Assembly: GCF_009828055.1 (NCBI RefSeq)
Contig: NZ_WTYB01000002.1
Span: 1,240,001 to 1,304,000 of the forward strand
Direction: 5' to 3'
Source: Erythrobacter ramosus
GTDB lineage: Bacteria > Pseudomonadota > Alphaproteobacteria > Sphingomonadales > Sphingomonadaceae
DNA: 64,000 bases
In this document: in pieces, positions 45,198 to 54,163 of the stretch
How the letters are laid out: each line of letters opens with the position of its first letter
Numbering within the stretch: position 1 is the stretch's first letter
Position numbers and translations under genes: made by a program
The notes under the pieces: model-generated
What the model saw: the letters and a program-made list of their open reading frames with translations, nothing else
Database searches by the model: none
Told to the model about the DNA's origin: nothing

Positions 45198-46769
45198 ATG
45201 AATGGCAACGAAATACCCGAGGCAAGTCTTAGGACCTGGGCCGGTTTTATATTCATGTGCATCGGCATGTTCATGGCGATCCTCGACATCCAGATCGTCG
45301 CAACATCTCTGCCCACAATCCAGAGCGCGCTGGACATCGGCGCGGACCAGATGATCTGGATCCAAACCGCCTATCTCACCGCAGAAATCGTGGCGATCCC
45401 GCTGACCGGTTTCCTGACCGCAAGGTTGGGCATGCGCTGGCTGTTCGTGTCTGCGGTTGCGGTGTTCACCATTGCCTCAGTCGGCTGTTCTGAAAGCCAG
45501 ACCTTCGCCTCGCTGATCGCGTGGCGGATCGTTCAGGGCTTTGCGGGGGGCACTTTGATCCCGGCCGTTTTTTCCGCGGTGTTCCTGCTGTTTCCGCAGC
45601 GTTCGCAGGGAATTGCTACCACCATCGCCGGGGTTGCCGCGGTCTTCGCGCCGACGGTTGGCCCGATCGTGGGGGGCTGGATCACCGAGACATACTCGTG
45701 GCACTGGCTGTTCCGGATCAACGTCTTGCCTGGCATTCTGGCGGCGGTCGGGGCGGCGGTTACGCTGCGCGGTGCGGCCAGCAACATGCGCTCCGTCCGG
45801 ACGGTTGATGCGGCCGCGCTGACCCTTCTGGCGGTAGGGCTGACCGCGCTTCAGATCGGCCTGAAGGATGCGCCCACCGATGGCTGGCTTGCCCCTAACG
45901 TGGCCGCGCTGCTGCTGGGCTTTATGGTGTGTGCGGTATTGTTCGTCTGGCGCACTGCCCGGTCGGGAGGCCCCTTGGTCGAACTGCGGTGCTTCAAGGA
46001 TCGCAACTTTGCCATCGGCTGCGCGCTGAGCTTCATTCTTGGCGTGGGGCTGTTCGGTTCGACCTATCTGATGCCGTTCTTCCTCGGCCTGGTGCGCGAA
46101 CATGATGCGCTGCGCATTGGCGAGATCATGCTGGTCACCGGCATCGCCCAGCTTATCGCCGCGCCCGTCGCAGTCTATCTCGAACAGCGCGTCGGCGCGC
46201 GATCGCTCACCGTGTTCGGCTTCGTCCTGTTTGCAGCGGGCCTGCTGATGAGCACCAACCAGACCGCGCAGACCGATTTTGCCGAAATGCTCCTGCCGCA
46301 GGTCTTGCGGGGCGTTGCGACCATGTTCTGCCTGCTGCCCCCGACGCGGATGGCCCTGGGCCGCCTGTCGCCCGAATTGGTGGCGGACGGCAGCGGCCTG
46401 TTCAACCTCATGCGCAATCTCGGCGGGGCCATCGGCCTTGCCCTCATCGACACAACGATCTTCAGCCGCGCCGCGACCTACGGGGCGAGGATCGTCGAGG
46501 AATTGAAGGCCGGGAACATCGAAACGGCGGTCAGGATCGGCATCCCCCGCGATGCTTTCCTCGAACAGCTTGGCATACCGCCCGACGAATTCACCCAGGA
46601 GATGATCCGTCCGCTGGTGGAAAGACAAGCCTTGGTCGAGGCCATCAACGATGCATGGCTGTTGATCGGGGTACTGACAGCCCTCGCGGTGATACTCGTC
46701 TTTTTTGTTCGCCGCATGCCGACCCAGAATACGGGCGATATCGATGGTGATGGCGTTCCATCCCGATAG
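45198..46769 (+). CDS. MFS multidrug exporter, DHA2 / EmrB-QacA family
   Basis: 523-residue proton antiporter with 14 predicted membrane segments. Family marks: FMAILDIQIVATSLPTIQSAL in segment 1, LTGFLTARLGMRWLF loop, AGTLIPAVFS-like text (here GGTLIPAVFSAVFLLFPQRS), and GPIVGGWITETYSWHWLFRI. It starts at 45198, head to head with the type III PKS. It could export a small lipophilic product or drug. No membrane-fusion partner is encoded nearby. Confidence 0.9.
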   Translation: MNGNEIPEASLRTWAGFIFMCIGMFMAILDIQIVATSLPTIQSALDIGADQMIWIQTAYLTAEIVAIPLTGFLTARLGMRWLFVSAVAVFTIASVGCSESQTFASLIAWRIVQGFAGGTLIPAVFSAVFLLFPQRSQGIATTIAGVAAVFAPTVGPIVGGWITETYSWHWLFRINVLPGILAAVGAAVTLRGAASNMRSVRTVDAAALTLLAVGLTALQIGLKDAPTDGWLAPNVAALLLGFMVCAVLFVWRTARSGGPLVELRCFKDRNFAIGCALSFILGVGLFGSTYLMPFFLGLVREHDALRIGEIMLVTGIAQLIAAPVAVYLEQRVGARSLTVFGFVLFAAGLLMSTNQTAQTDFAEMLLPQVLRGVATMFCLLPPTRMALGRLSPELVADGSGLFNLMRNLGGAIGLALIDTTIFSRAATYGARIVEELKAGNIETAVRIGIPRDAFLEQLGIPPDEFTQEMIRPLVERQALVEAINDAWLLIGVLTALAVILVFFVRRMPTQNTGDIDGDGVPSR

Positions 46770-46840
46770 GACCGATAGCGCTGGAAATATCGATCTTCTG
46801 AAACAGGAGCTGTCATTTAGGCTCCAAAATTTGTTCGGCC

Positions 46841-46983
46841 GCTTCCGACCCAGATCCGGTCGTTCACGTCCGCCAAACTGAACGACTGTTACGCCCGGAA
46901 GCCGCCATGCCCCTTTCGGGATCGCGCATTGACCGTGCTAATGACCGATAACGGGTGGAAAGGCGGATAGCGGCTATTCTGCC
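46841..46983. repeat. Dispersed intergenic repeat, copy A
   Basis: Non-coding stretch downstream of the MFS gene that matches the second half of the repeat at 62660-62792. Shared blocks are CCGACCCAGAtCCGGTCgTTC, then CCGGAAGCCGCCATG with TTTCGGGATCGCG, then TGACCG with AATGACCG, and GGGTGGAAAG-GCGGA. Copies differ by scattered changes. The 267-base gap from 46770 to 47036 otherwise shows only a weak GGAGC/GCTCC hairpin at 46806-46825. Confidence 0.7.
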
Positions 46984-47036
46984 GCAACCGCAGCATGTCT
47001 CAAGCAACGCGTCCCTGTCCAATCAGATTTTCAGCG

Positions 47037-47348
47037 TTAGCCACCCCTATCCGGTGTCGGATCGCTTGCGGCAGTCAAGGTCTTCACCGCGGCATCGGCG
47101 TTTGTCTGCGTTTCCCGAATACACCTGCGCTCTCTGCGGATGTTCTGCGGCAGGTGTTCCAACGCTTGGGCTTTGCACATCGCCCTGGCGGCGCGCTGAA
47201 TTCGCAGCGCGAGAATGCGCTGCCCCTTGTCCGATCCAAAATCTAGGTCGCCGGCTTCGACTGCGATGCTTTGCGGAACAGGGGCAGCGGTTGTGACGGC
47301 CGGAACCGCCAAAGTGGCAAACCCGAGCAGGATATGAATGAGCTTCAT
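47037..47348 (-). CDS. UrcA-family exported protein
   Basis: 103 residues from the ATG at 47348, preceded by AAGGA at 8 bases. Signal peptide ILLGFATLAVPAVTTAA; the core SIAVEAGDLDFGSDKGQRIL followed by RIQRAARAMCKAQ and RRCIRETQTNADAAV is the UrcA pattern with its two cysteines. UrcA proteins are common and uncharacterised in sphingomonads and caulobacters. It is divergent from the AraC regulator. Confidence 0.8.
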   Translation of the reverse strand: MKLIHILLGFATLAVPAVTTAAPVPQSIAVEAGDLDFGSDKGQRILALRIQRAARAMCKAQALEHLPQNIRRERRCIRETQTNADAAVKTLTAASDPTPDRGG

Positions 47349-47433
47349 GATCGTTTCCTTCAACATGGCACCGCTCACCAATTTGAGCGGCGATGCATCG
47401 GAGGTGGCCGCGCGGCGCCCTTGACGCTTCCCG

Positions 47434-47444
47434 GTTTCGAAATC
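47434..47444. promoter_or_regulatory. Palindrome GTTTCGAAATC, candidate AraC site 1
   Basis: Near-perfect inverted repeat centred on TTTCGAAA inside a CCGG...CGGG context, in the gap between urcA and araC. Similar palindromes lie at 47498 and 48594. Confidence 0.45.
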
Positions 47445-47497
47445 GGGCTGGTCATTTTCGGATCGCACAAGGCTGATGGATTCCGAACAGACTGGGC

Positions 47498-47509
47498 GAT
47501 TCCGGAATC
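47498..47509. promoter_or_regulatory. Palindrome GATTCCGGAATC, candidate AraC site 2
   Basis: Perfect 12-bp palindrome 34 bases upstream of the AraC start. It shares the outer GATT...AATC arms with the site at 48594. Confidence 0.5.
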
Positions 47510-47542
47510 GGCTTGCCGCTCCTGCAGGGCTCTGGCAGCCAG

Positions 47543-48595
47543 ATGCCCATGACAGCTTTCGAACAGGTCGATCAGATGGCGCGCGGCGGGTCGATCGCTT
47601 TGCTGGCCTTGTGGAGCTGGATCTTGATCCGCGACCATTGGCGCGATGTCCCAGCGCGCCTCGCTGTGGCGATGAACGCGGCGATCTGCAGCTATCTGCT
47701 CGTGACCGCGGGCTGGTATGGAGAGCGGAACATTGTGGGCCTTGCCTTCGCGCTGGGTGCGGGAACGACGCCGGGGCTGTTCTGGCTGTTCTCTAAGGCC
47801 TGGTTCAACGATGAAAAGCAGGTCGCCCCGATCAGCGCGTTGCTGGTTGGCCTGTCGGTAGTCAATACATTGGTGGTGCAGCTGACATTCCCCACTGGCG
47901 GAATCGCCAACACGATTTCTGCCGTGTTGTTCAGGGTCTCAATGCTGGGTTTTGCGGCCGCGGCGCTGTGGGAAGTCTGGCGCAGCCGAGAGGGCGATCT
48001 GGTCGAACGGCGGCGGCGGATCCGGCCCTTACTCGTGTGCGTTGTGGCGATCTATGTCATTGTGATCGCCATTGTCGAGATGGGCTCCTCCCGCGGCCTG
48101 CCCCGCGGTTCTTTGCAGCAGGTGGTCGCCAGCGGCTCTTTGTTCGGTGTTTTCGGCTTTTGCGCAGTGCTGCTGCGTATGCGGCAGGCCGACATGTTCG
48201 GCGCGGCAGAGGTCTCGGGCACGCCGGCGAAACCTCCACCGAACCCGGGCGATGATCCGCTGTCCACCCGCTTGCTGCAGTTCATGGCGGATCATCTGCC
48301 GCACCGCGATGAGACCTTGTCGATCGCCAAGCTTGCCGCGCTGCTGGGCGAGCAGGAATACCGCCTGCGCCGCACGATCAACCGCCAGCTGGGCCACCGC
48401 AATTTTGCTGCCTTCCTCAATGGCTATCGGCTTGCCGAAGTGAAGGCGGCGCTGGCCGATCCTGCGCAAAAGGACGTGCCGATCATCACCATCGCGCTCG
48501 ATGCCGGTTTCGGCTCACTCGGTCCGTTCAACCGCGCCTTTCGTGAGGCCGAGGGCATGACCCCAAGTGAATTTCGCGCCCGCGCCGCTGGCTGA
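47543..48595 (+). CDS. Membrane-anchored AraC-family regulator
   Basis: 350 residues from the ATG at 47543 (47549 also possible). The first 210 residues form about seven membrane segments (SIALLALWSWILI, GLAFALGAGTTPGLFWLF, ISALLVGLSVVNTLVVQLTF). The C-terminal 100 residues are an AraC HTH pair: LSIAKLAALLGEQEYRLRRT and IITIALDAGFGSLGPFNRAF, ending MTPSEFRARA. Such proteins sense a membrane or external signal and bind DNA directly. The next gene, a desaturase-like enzyme, is the likely target because a shared palindrome overlaps the araC stop. Confidence 0.88.
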   Translation: MPMTAFEQVDQMARGGSIALLALWSWILIRDHWRDVPARLAVAMNAAICSYLLVTAGWYGERNIVGLAFALGAGTTPGLFWLFSKAWFNDEKQVAPISALLVGLSVVNTLVVQLTFPTGGIANTISAVLFRVSMLGFAAAALWEVWRSREGDLVERRRRIRPLLVCVVAIYVIVIAIVEMGSSRGLPRGSLQQVVASGSLFGVFGFCAVLLRMRQADMFGAAEVSGTPAKPPPNPGDDPLSTRLLQFMADHLPHRDETLSIAKLAALLGEQEYRLRRTINRQLGHRNFAAFLNGYRLAEVKAALADPAQKDVPIITIALDAGFGSLGPFNRAFREAEGMTPSEFRARAAG

Positions 48596-48605
48596 TTTCG
48601 AAATC
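48594..48605. promoter_or_regulatory. Palindrome GATTTCGAAATC, candidate AraC site 3
   Basis: Perfect 12-bp palindrome that overlaps the araC stop codon and lies 83 bases upstream of the sterol desaturase-like start. Followed by GGCTAGCC, another palindrome. Confidence 0.5.
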
Positions 48606-48687
48606 GGCTAGCCGATATTGGAGATAGACGCGCAGAGAAGTGCAGAGAGCGCCAGATGGCGGCCATCACCGAACGAAAGATGAGATC

Positions 48688-49506
48688 ATGCCCACCGGAA
48701 TTCCCCCGCTTGATATCCTGCTCACCAAGGGGCATTTTATATTCGCGTTCGATTTCGGGCGCTATCTGGCCGCCGCCTCGGTCACCTTTGCGGTGGTCTG
48801 GTTGCTACGGCGAACGGCGATGAGGGCGCGCAAGATCCAGGCGCGGGAGGCCACGGCTGCCGACATGCGCCGCGAATTTCTACAGTCGCTGCAATCAGCG
48901 CTCGTCTATGTGGTTGGTGCCTGTTTCCTGATTTGGGGGCGCGAGGTCGGGCTGCTTCATTCGGTGTTCGGCGAGGGCTTTGGCCTTGGTATTGATCTGC
49001 TAATCCTGGCCGGGATCATCATCGCGCATGACGCCTATTTCTACTGGTCGCACCGGTTCATGCATCATCCCCGGCTGTTCAAGCACTTCCACCGCGCACA
49101 TCACCGCTCGATCACGCCGACGCCCTGGGCCGCCTACAGTTTCGCGATCCCCGAGGCGGCGGTGATGTTCATGTTTGTGCCCCTCTGGCAATTTTTCGTG
49201 CCGACACCGGGTTGGGTGATGTTCACTTGGCTGAACTTCCAGATCATCCGCAACGCTATGGGTCATGCCGGTTTCGAAGTCTTCCCGCGCTGGTGGCTGG
49301 ATTCGCCGCTCACCCGCTGGATCAACACGACTGTGCACCATGACCTGCACCATAATGGCGGCTTCACCACCAATTACGGCCTCTATTTCACTTGGTGGGA
49401 CAAGTGGATGGGCACCGAACACGCGAAATACCACGAGAAATTTCTCGAGGTGACGGGGCGCACGCAGCAAATTGAAGCGCAGGCCGTCGGCAAAGTGACA
49501 GCCTGA
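48688..49506 (+). CDS. Sterol desaturase / fatty acid hydroxylase superfamily protein
   Basis: 272 residues from the ATG at 48688. Membrane diiron enzyme with boxes YFYWSHRFMHHPR, FHRAHHRSITPTPW and TTVHHDLHHNGG; membrane segments near residues 20-37, 70-90, 105-120 and 160-185. This subgroup includes C-5 sterol desaturase-like and lipid hydroxylases. It is controlled at least in part by its own gap after araC. The second such gene in the window is at 5077. Confidence 0.87.
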   Translation: MPTGIPPLDILLTKGHFIFAFDFGRYLAAASVTFAVVWLLRRTAMRARKIQAREATAADMRREFLQSLQSALVYVVGACFLIWGREVGLLHSVFGEGFGLGIDLLILAGIIIAHDAYFYWSHRFMHHPRLFKHFHRAHHRSITPTPWAAYSFAIPEAAVMFMFVPLWQFFVPTPGWVMFTWLNFQIIRNAMGHAGFEVFPRWWLDSPLTRWINTTVHHDLHHNGGFTTNYGLYFTWWDKWMGTEHAKYHEKFLEVTGRTQQIEAQAVGKVTA

Positions 49507-49565
49507 CCGCGCCGATCCTTACGCAACTGGGTGATGGACGCAGGTTGGTGGAACAACCGCTAAGG

Positions 49566-49755
49566 GGTCGCTTGCTGAATGTCGGGTTTTGGGAAACAAA
49601 CCTCGAATAGCCGCCATTCTCGACTTGAGAAGGGCAGTGACTGCTGCCTACCAGACCCGGTCGTTCCCGATCAGAGGGATGAACGTCCGCTGCCCCCGAA
49701 AGTTGCCGTGCGGCTCTCGGGACCCTCGCTCGACCCCGCTTGTGACCGCAAATTG
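49566..49755. repeat. Dispersed intergenic repeat, copy B
   Basis: The 353-base gap between convergent genes holds a copy of the repeat: GGTCGCTTGCTGAATGTCGG, GCCGCCATTCTCGACTTGA, GCAGTGACTGCTGCC and ACCAGACCCGGTCGTTCCC. Each block has a close match in copy C at 62463 and later. The right part is more diverged. No coding frame of quality is present here. Confidence 0.75.
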
Positions 49756-49859
49756 GTGGTTAGCCGCCTCAAGAATGACCGTTGCAGAATATGTTCTCTA
49801 CCGCTCTCTGCGAGCGGGTCGAAAACGACAATTACTTCAAGCCAAAGGATTCGGCCAAG

Positions 49860-51776
49860 TCAGTTTGCGTCGTCGGTATCGATCACAGGCACTTCTAGCG
49901 TGAGGCGTGTGCCTTCCGGCCCGCTATGAATGGCGAGCGCCCCGCCAAGGTTGCGTGCGCGGGTCTCCATGCTGGTAAGCCCGCGTCCCCGGCGATAGCC
50001 TTCAGGGAGGCCAGTGCCGTTGTCGCGGATGGTGATGCGGATCGGGCCTTCCACCGGAGACGCGCTCTCCACCGCGATCCGCTGCGCGCCCGAATGGCGC
50101 AGCGCGTTGGTCACCGCCTCCTGCAAGATCCGCAGCACTTGCAAGGTCGGGCGCGGGCCGAGGTCAATGGTCTCGTCCACCTCCGCCACGAAATCGAGCG
50201 CAATACCCGCCGCCTCGATCTGGCCGCGCACTCGGTGTTCGAACGATCGCAGGGTTTCGGCAAGCCCCTCTTCGGCCGAATCCATCGAATCGACGATCAG
50301 TCGCAGATCGGCGATACTCGCCTGCAAGCCCTGCTCGACCTCGACCGGGCTGGCCCCGCCGCTCCGCACCTGCATCATCAGCCCGAGCAGCTGCCCGCCG
50401 ATCCCGTCATGCATGTCGCGCACGATGCGCTGCCGTTCGACCAGCATGACCTCGCGCTGGAGCATCTGCTTTTGCGCATCATAGCTGCGTTCCAGCTTGG
50501 CGGTCTGTTCGACCAGTTCCGCGGCGAGGATCGCGTTGGATTGCACCACGGTATGCCGCGCCTCGCTCGCCTGCCGGGCCAGTGACAGGATCATCGACAG
50601 GCCCAGCGGCACCCCGACGATTGGCGACCAGGGCAGCGTCAGCGGCAACGACCGGTCGAACAGCGAATGCAGCTCGAAGATGCTCCCCAGCCGGTCGAGG
50701 ATGAAGAACGAGAAGCTGACGATCAGCACCAGCCGCTCGAACCACCAGGCCCAGCCGCCGCGTGCTGCCGCAATCGCGAGCAGGATCGAGGCAAGGGCGC
50801 ACATGGCGCTGACGAACCAGAAGGAGGCTTGGAGCGTGGAGCCAACCAGCCGGGGCGCACTGGCCGGATCGAAATGCGCCCAGAGCATCGGCAACGCCAA
50901 CAGCAGCGGCAGCACCAGCCACGCCCAACGCAGCACGCGTGGGGGTAGCACCCTCACCGCGCCGTCGCTCTGGGCATAATGCATCGCCGACAGCCCGATC
51001 CCTGCGCTGCTGACCAGATACAGCCATATGGTAATGGCAAAAGGCCAGCTTGGCGGGATGTAGGATAGCACCGCCGTTGACGCCGCGCTCAGCCCCAAGA
51101 GCAGCATGATCGCGTTGATCCGGGGGCGGTCTTCGCGCGGCCAGATGACCACCGCGCACAACAGCACCGTGAACAGCTGGATCGCGATGCCGGCCAGCGG
51201 GAGATCGAGCAGCATGAAGGTGCGCCAGCGGTGGGCGCCCGCCAGAGCATCAGCATCGCCAATGGCAAAGGTCGGGAAATCATTGACCGTGCCGGTGCTG
51301 CGCACGTCCAGCTCAAGCGTGTTGGCACCCTTCCGCAGCGCGGCAGGGGGCAGCGGCACGAAATGCGGGCCGACATTGAGGCTGCCTTGCTGGCGCGAGA
51401 CGGTGACATCGGGCTGGGCGATCATGCCGTTCAGCCGGATTTCGGCGACATCGTCCCGCAGCGACATGTAAAAGCCTAGCGGTGCGTGCGGATCGGTCAC
51501 ATCGAAGGGGATGACAAAACGGGCATAGGCCGCGCCCGGCACCAGCGGAGCGTAATAGCCCTGCTGTTTCTGGCGCTGCGCAGTGAAGGTCTCGCCCGGA
51601 GCAATCACCCGGCGGTCTTCGTCCAACGCCTTGAGGGTGATGGCGCTGCGCTGATCAATCTCGGCAGGACGGGCGATCCGCTCCGCAAAATCGACCATTG
51701 GCCAGAACAACATCTGCGAAAACAGCAGGAATAGCCCGGCAAGCAGCGCTGTGCGCAGTCTTGGCGACAGGTTCAT
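49860..51776 (-). CDS. 7TM sensor histidine kinase, NarX/DegS (HisKA_3) type
   Basis: 638 residues from the ATG at 51776. One N-terminal membrane segment is followed by an extracytoplasmic beta-sandwich domain (about residues 30-175; RFVIPFDVTDPHAPLGFY) and then a block of seven membrane segments (about 185-385), the 7TMR-DISM plan. A coiled stretch leads to the HisKA_3 site VRDMHDGIGGQLLGLMMQ and the ATPase boxes LQEAVTNALRHSGA and DNGTGLPEG, RGRGLTSMETRA. The presumed partner is the NarL-type regulator at 55385, with four genes between them on the same strand. Confidence 0.9.
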   Translation of the reverse strand: MNLSPRLRTALLAGLFLLFSQMLFWPMVDFAERIARPAEIDQRSAITLKALDEDRRVIAPGETFTAQRQKQQGYYAPLVPGAAYARFVIPFDVTDPHAPLGFYMSLRDDVAEIRLNGMIAQPDVTVSRQQGSLNVGPHFVPLPPAALRKGANTLELDVRSTGTVNDFPTFAIGDADALAGAHRWRTFMLLDLPLAGIAIQLFTVLLCAVVIWPREDRPRINAIMLLLGLSAASTAVLSYIPPSWPFAITIWLYLVSSAGIGLSAMHYAQSDGAVRVLPPRVLRWAWLVLPLLLALPMLWAHFDPASAPRLVGSTLQASFWFVSAMCALASILLAIAAARGGWAWWFERLVLIVSFSFFILDRLGSIFELHSLFDRSLPLTLPWSPIVGVPLGLSMILSLARQASEARHTVVQSNAILAAELVEQTAKLERSYDAQKQMLQREVMLVERQRIVRDMHDGIGGQLLGLMMQVRSGGASPVEVEQGLQASIADLRLIVDSMDSAEEGLAETLRSFEHRVRGQIEAAGIALDFVAEVDETIDLGPRPTLQVLRILQEAVTNALRHSGAQRIAVESASPVEGPIRITIRDNGTGLPEGYRRGRGLTSMETRARNLGGALAIHSGPEGTRLTLEVPVIDTDDAN

Positions 51777-51842
51777 GCAGCCCCTCCTGATAGGCCGCAA
51801 GGCAGCCCTTGTCCAAAATGCTGTCCCCCACAGCACAGCATG

Positions 51843-52961
51843 TCAATCCGGCACCGCCCGGTAGGTTTGCAACCATTGATGCAGTGGTATCCCGTAACAG
51901 GACGGCATCTCAACCGCGTCAATCATCTCGAATTCGTAGCCCGTCCACGCCCAGCGCCGCCGCCAGCCGCACTTGCCATCGGAATAGGCGGTGATCATGC
52001 CGCTCGCCGGATCGAAATCGCTGTTGGGAAGGATCGGCAATTCGGCCGGGCGGCCCTGTTCGGGGCGCGGCAGCATGAAGGGCGCAAAGCCCCGCCCAGG
52101 TGTCTCGATCAGCCACAACCGGCGCGGCGCGTAGGGATTGCCCGAGCAGCCGACGGCGAGCAGGAATTGGCCGGTCGAAAGCCGATAGCGGGCGCGCAAG
52201 GGATCACGTGCGACGAGATCCGCCTCGGGGCACAATTGGGCGCGGGCGGCAAGAACGCCGGCCGCGATCCCGGTCGGCATTTCGAGCGCGGTTTCCTCGC
52301 CTCGCACCACAGTAATGCGCGGCAGCGAAGGTTCGGGCGGAACGGTACGCGTTGGCCTTGGCCCCTTGGCGAAGATCGCCGTCACCGTGCCGCGGCGCTG
52401 CTGCACCTCGTCGATGTAACGCATCGCAGCGGCCAGCCCGCTAGTGGAGATGATCCCATGCATCGCTCCGTCGGCAAAGCGGGTAGCGGCGCGGCTGCTG
52501 GTGACGCTTTCCGCCATGAAGGCCGCGACATCGCCCGGGGCAAGCTCATAGCGCCCCGGCTCGATCTGGACGAGGCGATAGGCGCGCCCCGTGCAGTCGC
52601 CATCGCATTCGGTATAGACATGCAGGCTGGCGGGGCCGGGGCCTTTGCCCGCCTCACCCCAAACCGTGGTGTCGATAAACACCCGCGGGCGCGCGTCAGG
52701 CCCTGCCCGGCGCTTCACCCAAAGCTTGGGCATCGCGTAATCGCCCGGATCATTCGCTTCGATGCGCGCGACATATTCGCGCGACACGCTCAGCGCGGTG
52801 CAATTGCGGGCGTTGTCGCAGGCGACCGACCAATCGGAGAACTCGCTTACCTCGGGCGCGGTCCATTGGCCGGGCGACGAATCCTCCGCGCTCACCCCGC
52901 CGCCGATGTCGGCAAGCGCAGCGATGGCGCAGGCAAGGGCACGGCTCAGGGCGCTAAGCAC
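51843..52961 (-). CDS. DUF1176 exported protein
   Basis: 372 residues from a GTG at 52961, which gives a signal-like N-terminus (LSRALACAIAALADIGGGVSA). The motif FSDWSVACDNARNCTALS near residue 40 and the C-terminal GKCGWRRRWAWTGYEFEMID, MPSCYGIPLHQW are DUF1176 marks, with paired cysteines. A paralogue is at 54164. The start overlaps the upstream gene by 8 bases. Function unknown; it is periplasmic if the signal is real. Confidence 0.78.
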   Translation of the reverse strand: MLSALSRALACAIAALADIGGGVSAEDSSPGQWTAPEVSEFSDWSVACDNARNCTALSVSREYVARIEANDPGDYAMPKLWVKRRAGPDARPRVFIDTTVWGEAGKGPGPASLHVYTECDGDCTGRAYRLVQIEPGRYELAPGDVAAFMAESVTSSRAATRFADGAMHGIISTSGLAAAMRYIDEVQQRRGTVTAIFAKGPRPTRTVPPEPSLPRITVVRGEETALEMPTGIAAGVLAARAQLCPEADLVARDPLRARYRLSTGQFLLAVGCSGNPYAPRRLWLIETPGRGFAPFMLPRPEQGRPAELPILPNSDFDPASGMITAYSDGKCGWRRRWAWTGYEFEMIDAVEMPSCYGIPLHQWLQTYRAVPD

Positions 52962-53529
52962 GGCCCGCCATGCGCTGCCGCCAGCCACGCCGGATCAGCC
53001 ACGCGCCAGCCAGCATCATCGCCGCAATCGCGGCATAATACTTGGCGAAATAGGCCGCCGACGTCTCGGCCTCCACGGTAGAGACCAGCTTCATCTTGCC
53101 CGGATCACCCGGCAGGAAGGTGACCGTCTGGCGGGACCCGACCGGGCTGGCCGCCTGTTCGGGCTGCGAGACCTCGAAAGTCGTCGTCGTCAGTGCAGGA
53201 AAGCGCGAGTGGGCAAGTCCCGCCCCCCTGGCCCATTCGGCATAGGGCGTGCGCGCCATTACATCAAAGCGCACTTCGAGAAGGTAGGAGGTGGTCGAAC
53301 GGTCCCGCCCCTTGCGGCTTGTGCTGCTGTTCTCGCGGCTGTCATGGGCGACGACTTCCCCCTCGGCGACCACGCCATTGACCTTGAGCAGGGCGTGCTC
53401 GTCCGCTTCGGTGTGGATGATTACCAGCACGAAGGGCGCGATCAGGCACAGCGCCAGACCGATCATCAGCGTCAGTTCGCCTGGCTTGCCACGGTTTCGC
53501 GCCGGGAGCGTGTAGGCCGCGCCGTTCAT
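52954..53529 (-). CDS. DUF3592-like membrane protein A
   Basis: 191 residues with an N-terminal (LMIGLALCLIAPFVLVII) and a C-terminal (YYAAIAAMMLAGAWLIRRGW) membrane segment around an extracytoplasmic beta-rich domain. Text such as GVVAEGEVVAHDSRENSSTS and TSYLLEVRFDV resembles DUF3592 proteins. It is a paralogue of the next upstream gene and overlaps it by four bases. No known role. Confidence 0.68.
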   Translation of the reverse strand: MNGAAYTLPARNRGKPGELTLMIGLALCLIAPFVLVIIHTEADEHALLKVNGVVAEGEVVAHDSRENSSTSRKGRDRSTTSYLLEVRFDVMARTPYAEWARGAGLAHSRFPALTTTTFEVSQPEQAASPVGSRQTVTFLPGDPGKMKLVSTVEAETSAAYFAKYYAAIAAMMLAGAWLIRRGWRQRMAGRA

Positions 53530-54137
53530 GCGCTTGCACCCGGGACGGGGAGCGGCATCACCTGCGCCGCCCCGCGCAGCGCCGAGGCACGGCTGATCCG
53601 CCAGCCGATCACGGCAAACACCAGCATCGCTGCCAGCGACATGACGATGCCGGGGTAATAGCTGGCAGGGTCGAAATCGCGGATGCCCTCGATCAGTTCA
53701 GGCCCGTCCCCGCTGTAGGGTGTGTCGACCACCACAAAGCTGTCACCCACCTTGGTCGTCTCGAAGGCGGCGTTCGACACCCAGATGACTTCGCTGAACT
53801 CCGAATCCGTCATCGGATTGCCCGTCGCCGGCGGGGCGGAGGGAATGTCGGCCTGCCCGGTATAATCGGCATATTTAAGGCCGGACTTGGGGTTGAACCG
53901 CACCGTCAGCACCTGGATGTCGGTGGTGCGCGAGCGGCCCTTGCGGGTAGTGGTGGCCAACGTATCGCGCTCCATCCCGATCACCACAGCGCGGGACACC
54001 GTGCCTTCGGCGCGGTAGCGGTCGATGAAGGACTGGTCCTCCTGCATCCGCATGAAAAACACGAAGGCGATGATCAGCGCGAGCGCAGCGCAGCATTTGA
54101 AGACGAGGCCGATCCACGGCCGGGCATTGGCATTCAT
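53526..54137 (-). CDS. DUF3592-like membrane protein B
   Basis: 203 residues, same plan as the downstream gene: N-terminal membrane segment (FKCCAALALIIAFVFFMRM), beta-rich domain with TVSRAVVIGMERDTLATTTR and TDIQVLTVRFNPKSG, then a C-terminal segment (IVMSLAAMLVFAVIGWRI). The pair probably works together in the inner membrane. It lies between two DUF1176 genes. Confidence 0.68.
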   Translation of the reverse strand: MNANARPWIGLVFKCCAALALIIAFVFFMRMQEDQSFIDRYRAEGTVSRAVVIGMERDTLATTTRKGRSRTTDIQVLTVRFNPKSGLKYADYTGQADIPSAPPATGNPMTDSEFSEVIWVSNAAFETTKVGDSFVVVDTPYSGDGPELIEGIRDFDPASYYPGIVMSLAAMLVFAVIGWRISRASALRGAAQVMPLPVPGASA

Positions 54138-54163
54138 ATGACGTCCCCCCTGTCAGATGGTGG

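Noticed and set aside
45477-46628. Minus-strand 383-codon frame within the MFS gene
   Set aside because: Very Gln/Arg/His-rich shadow of a membrane protein gene.
46806-46825. GGAGC/GCTCC hairpin after the MFS gene as a terminator
   Set aside because: Only five base pairs with a 10-base loop and no proper T-run.
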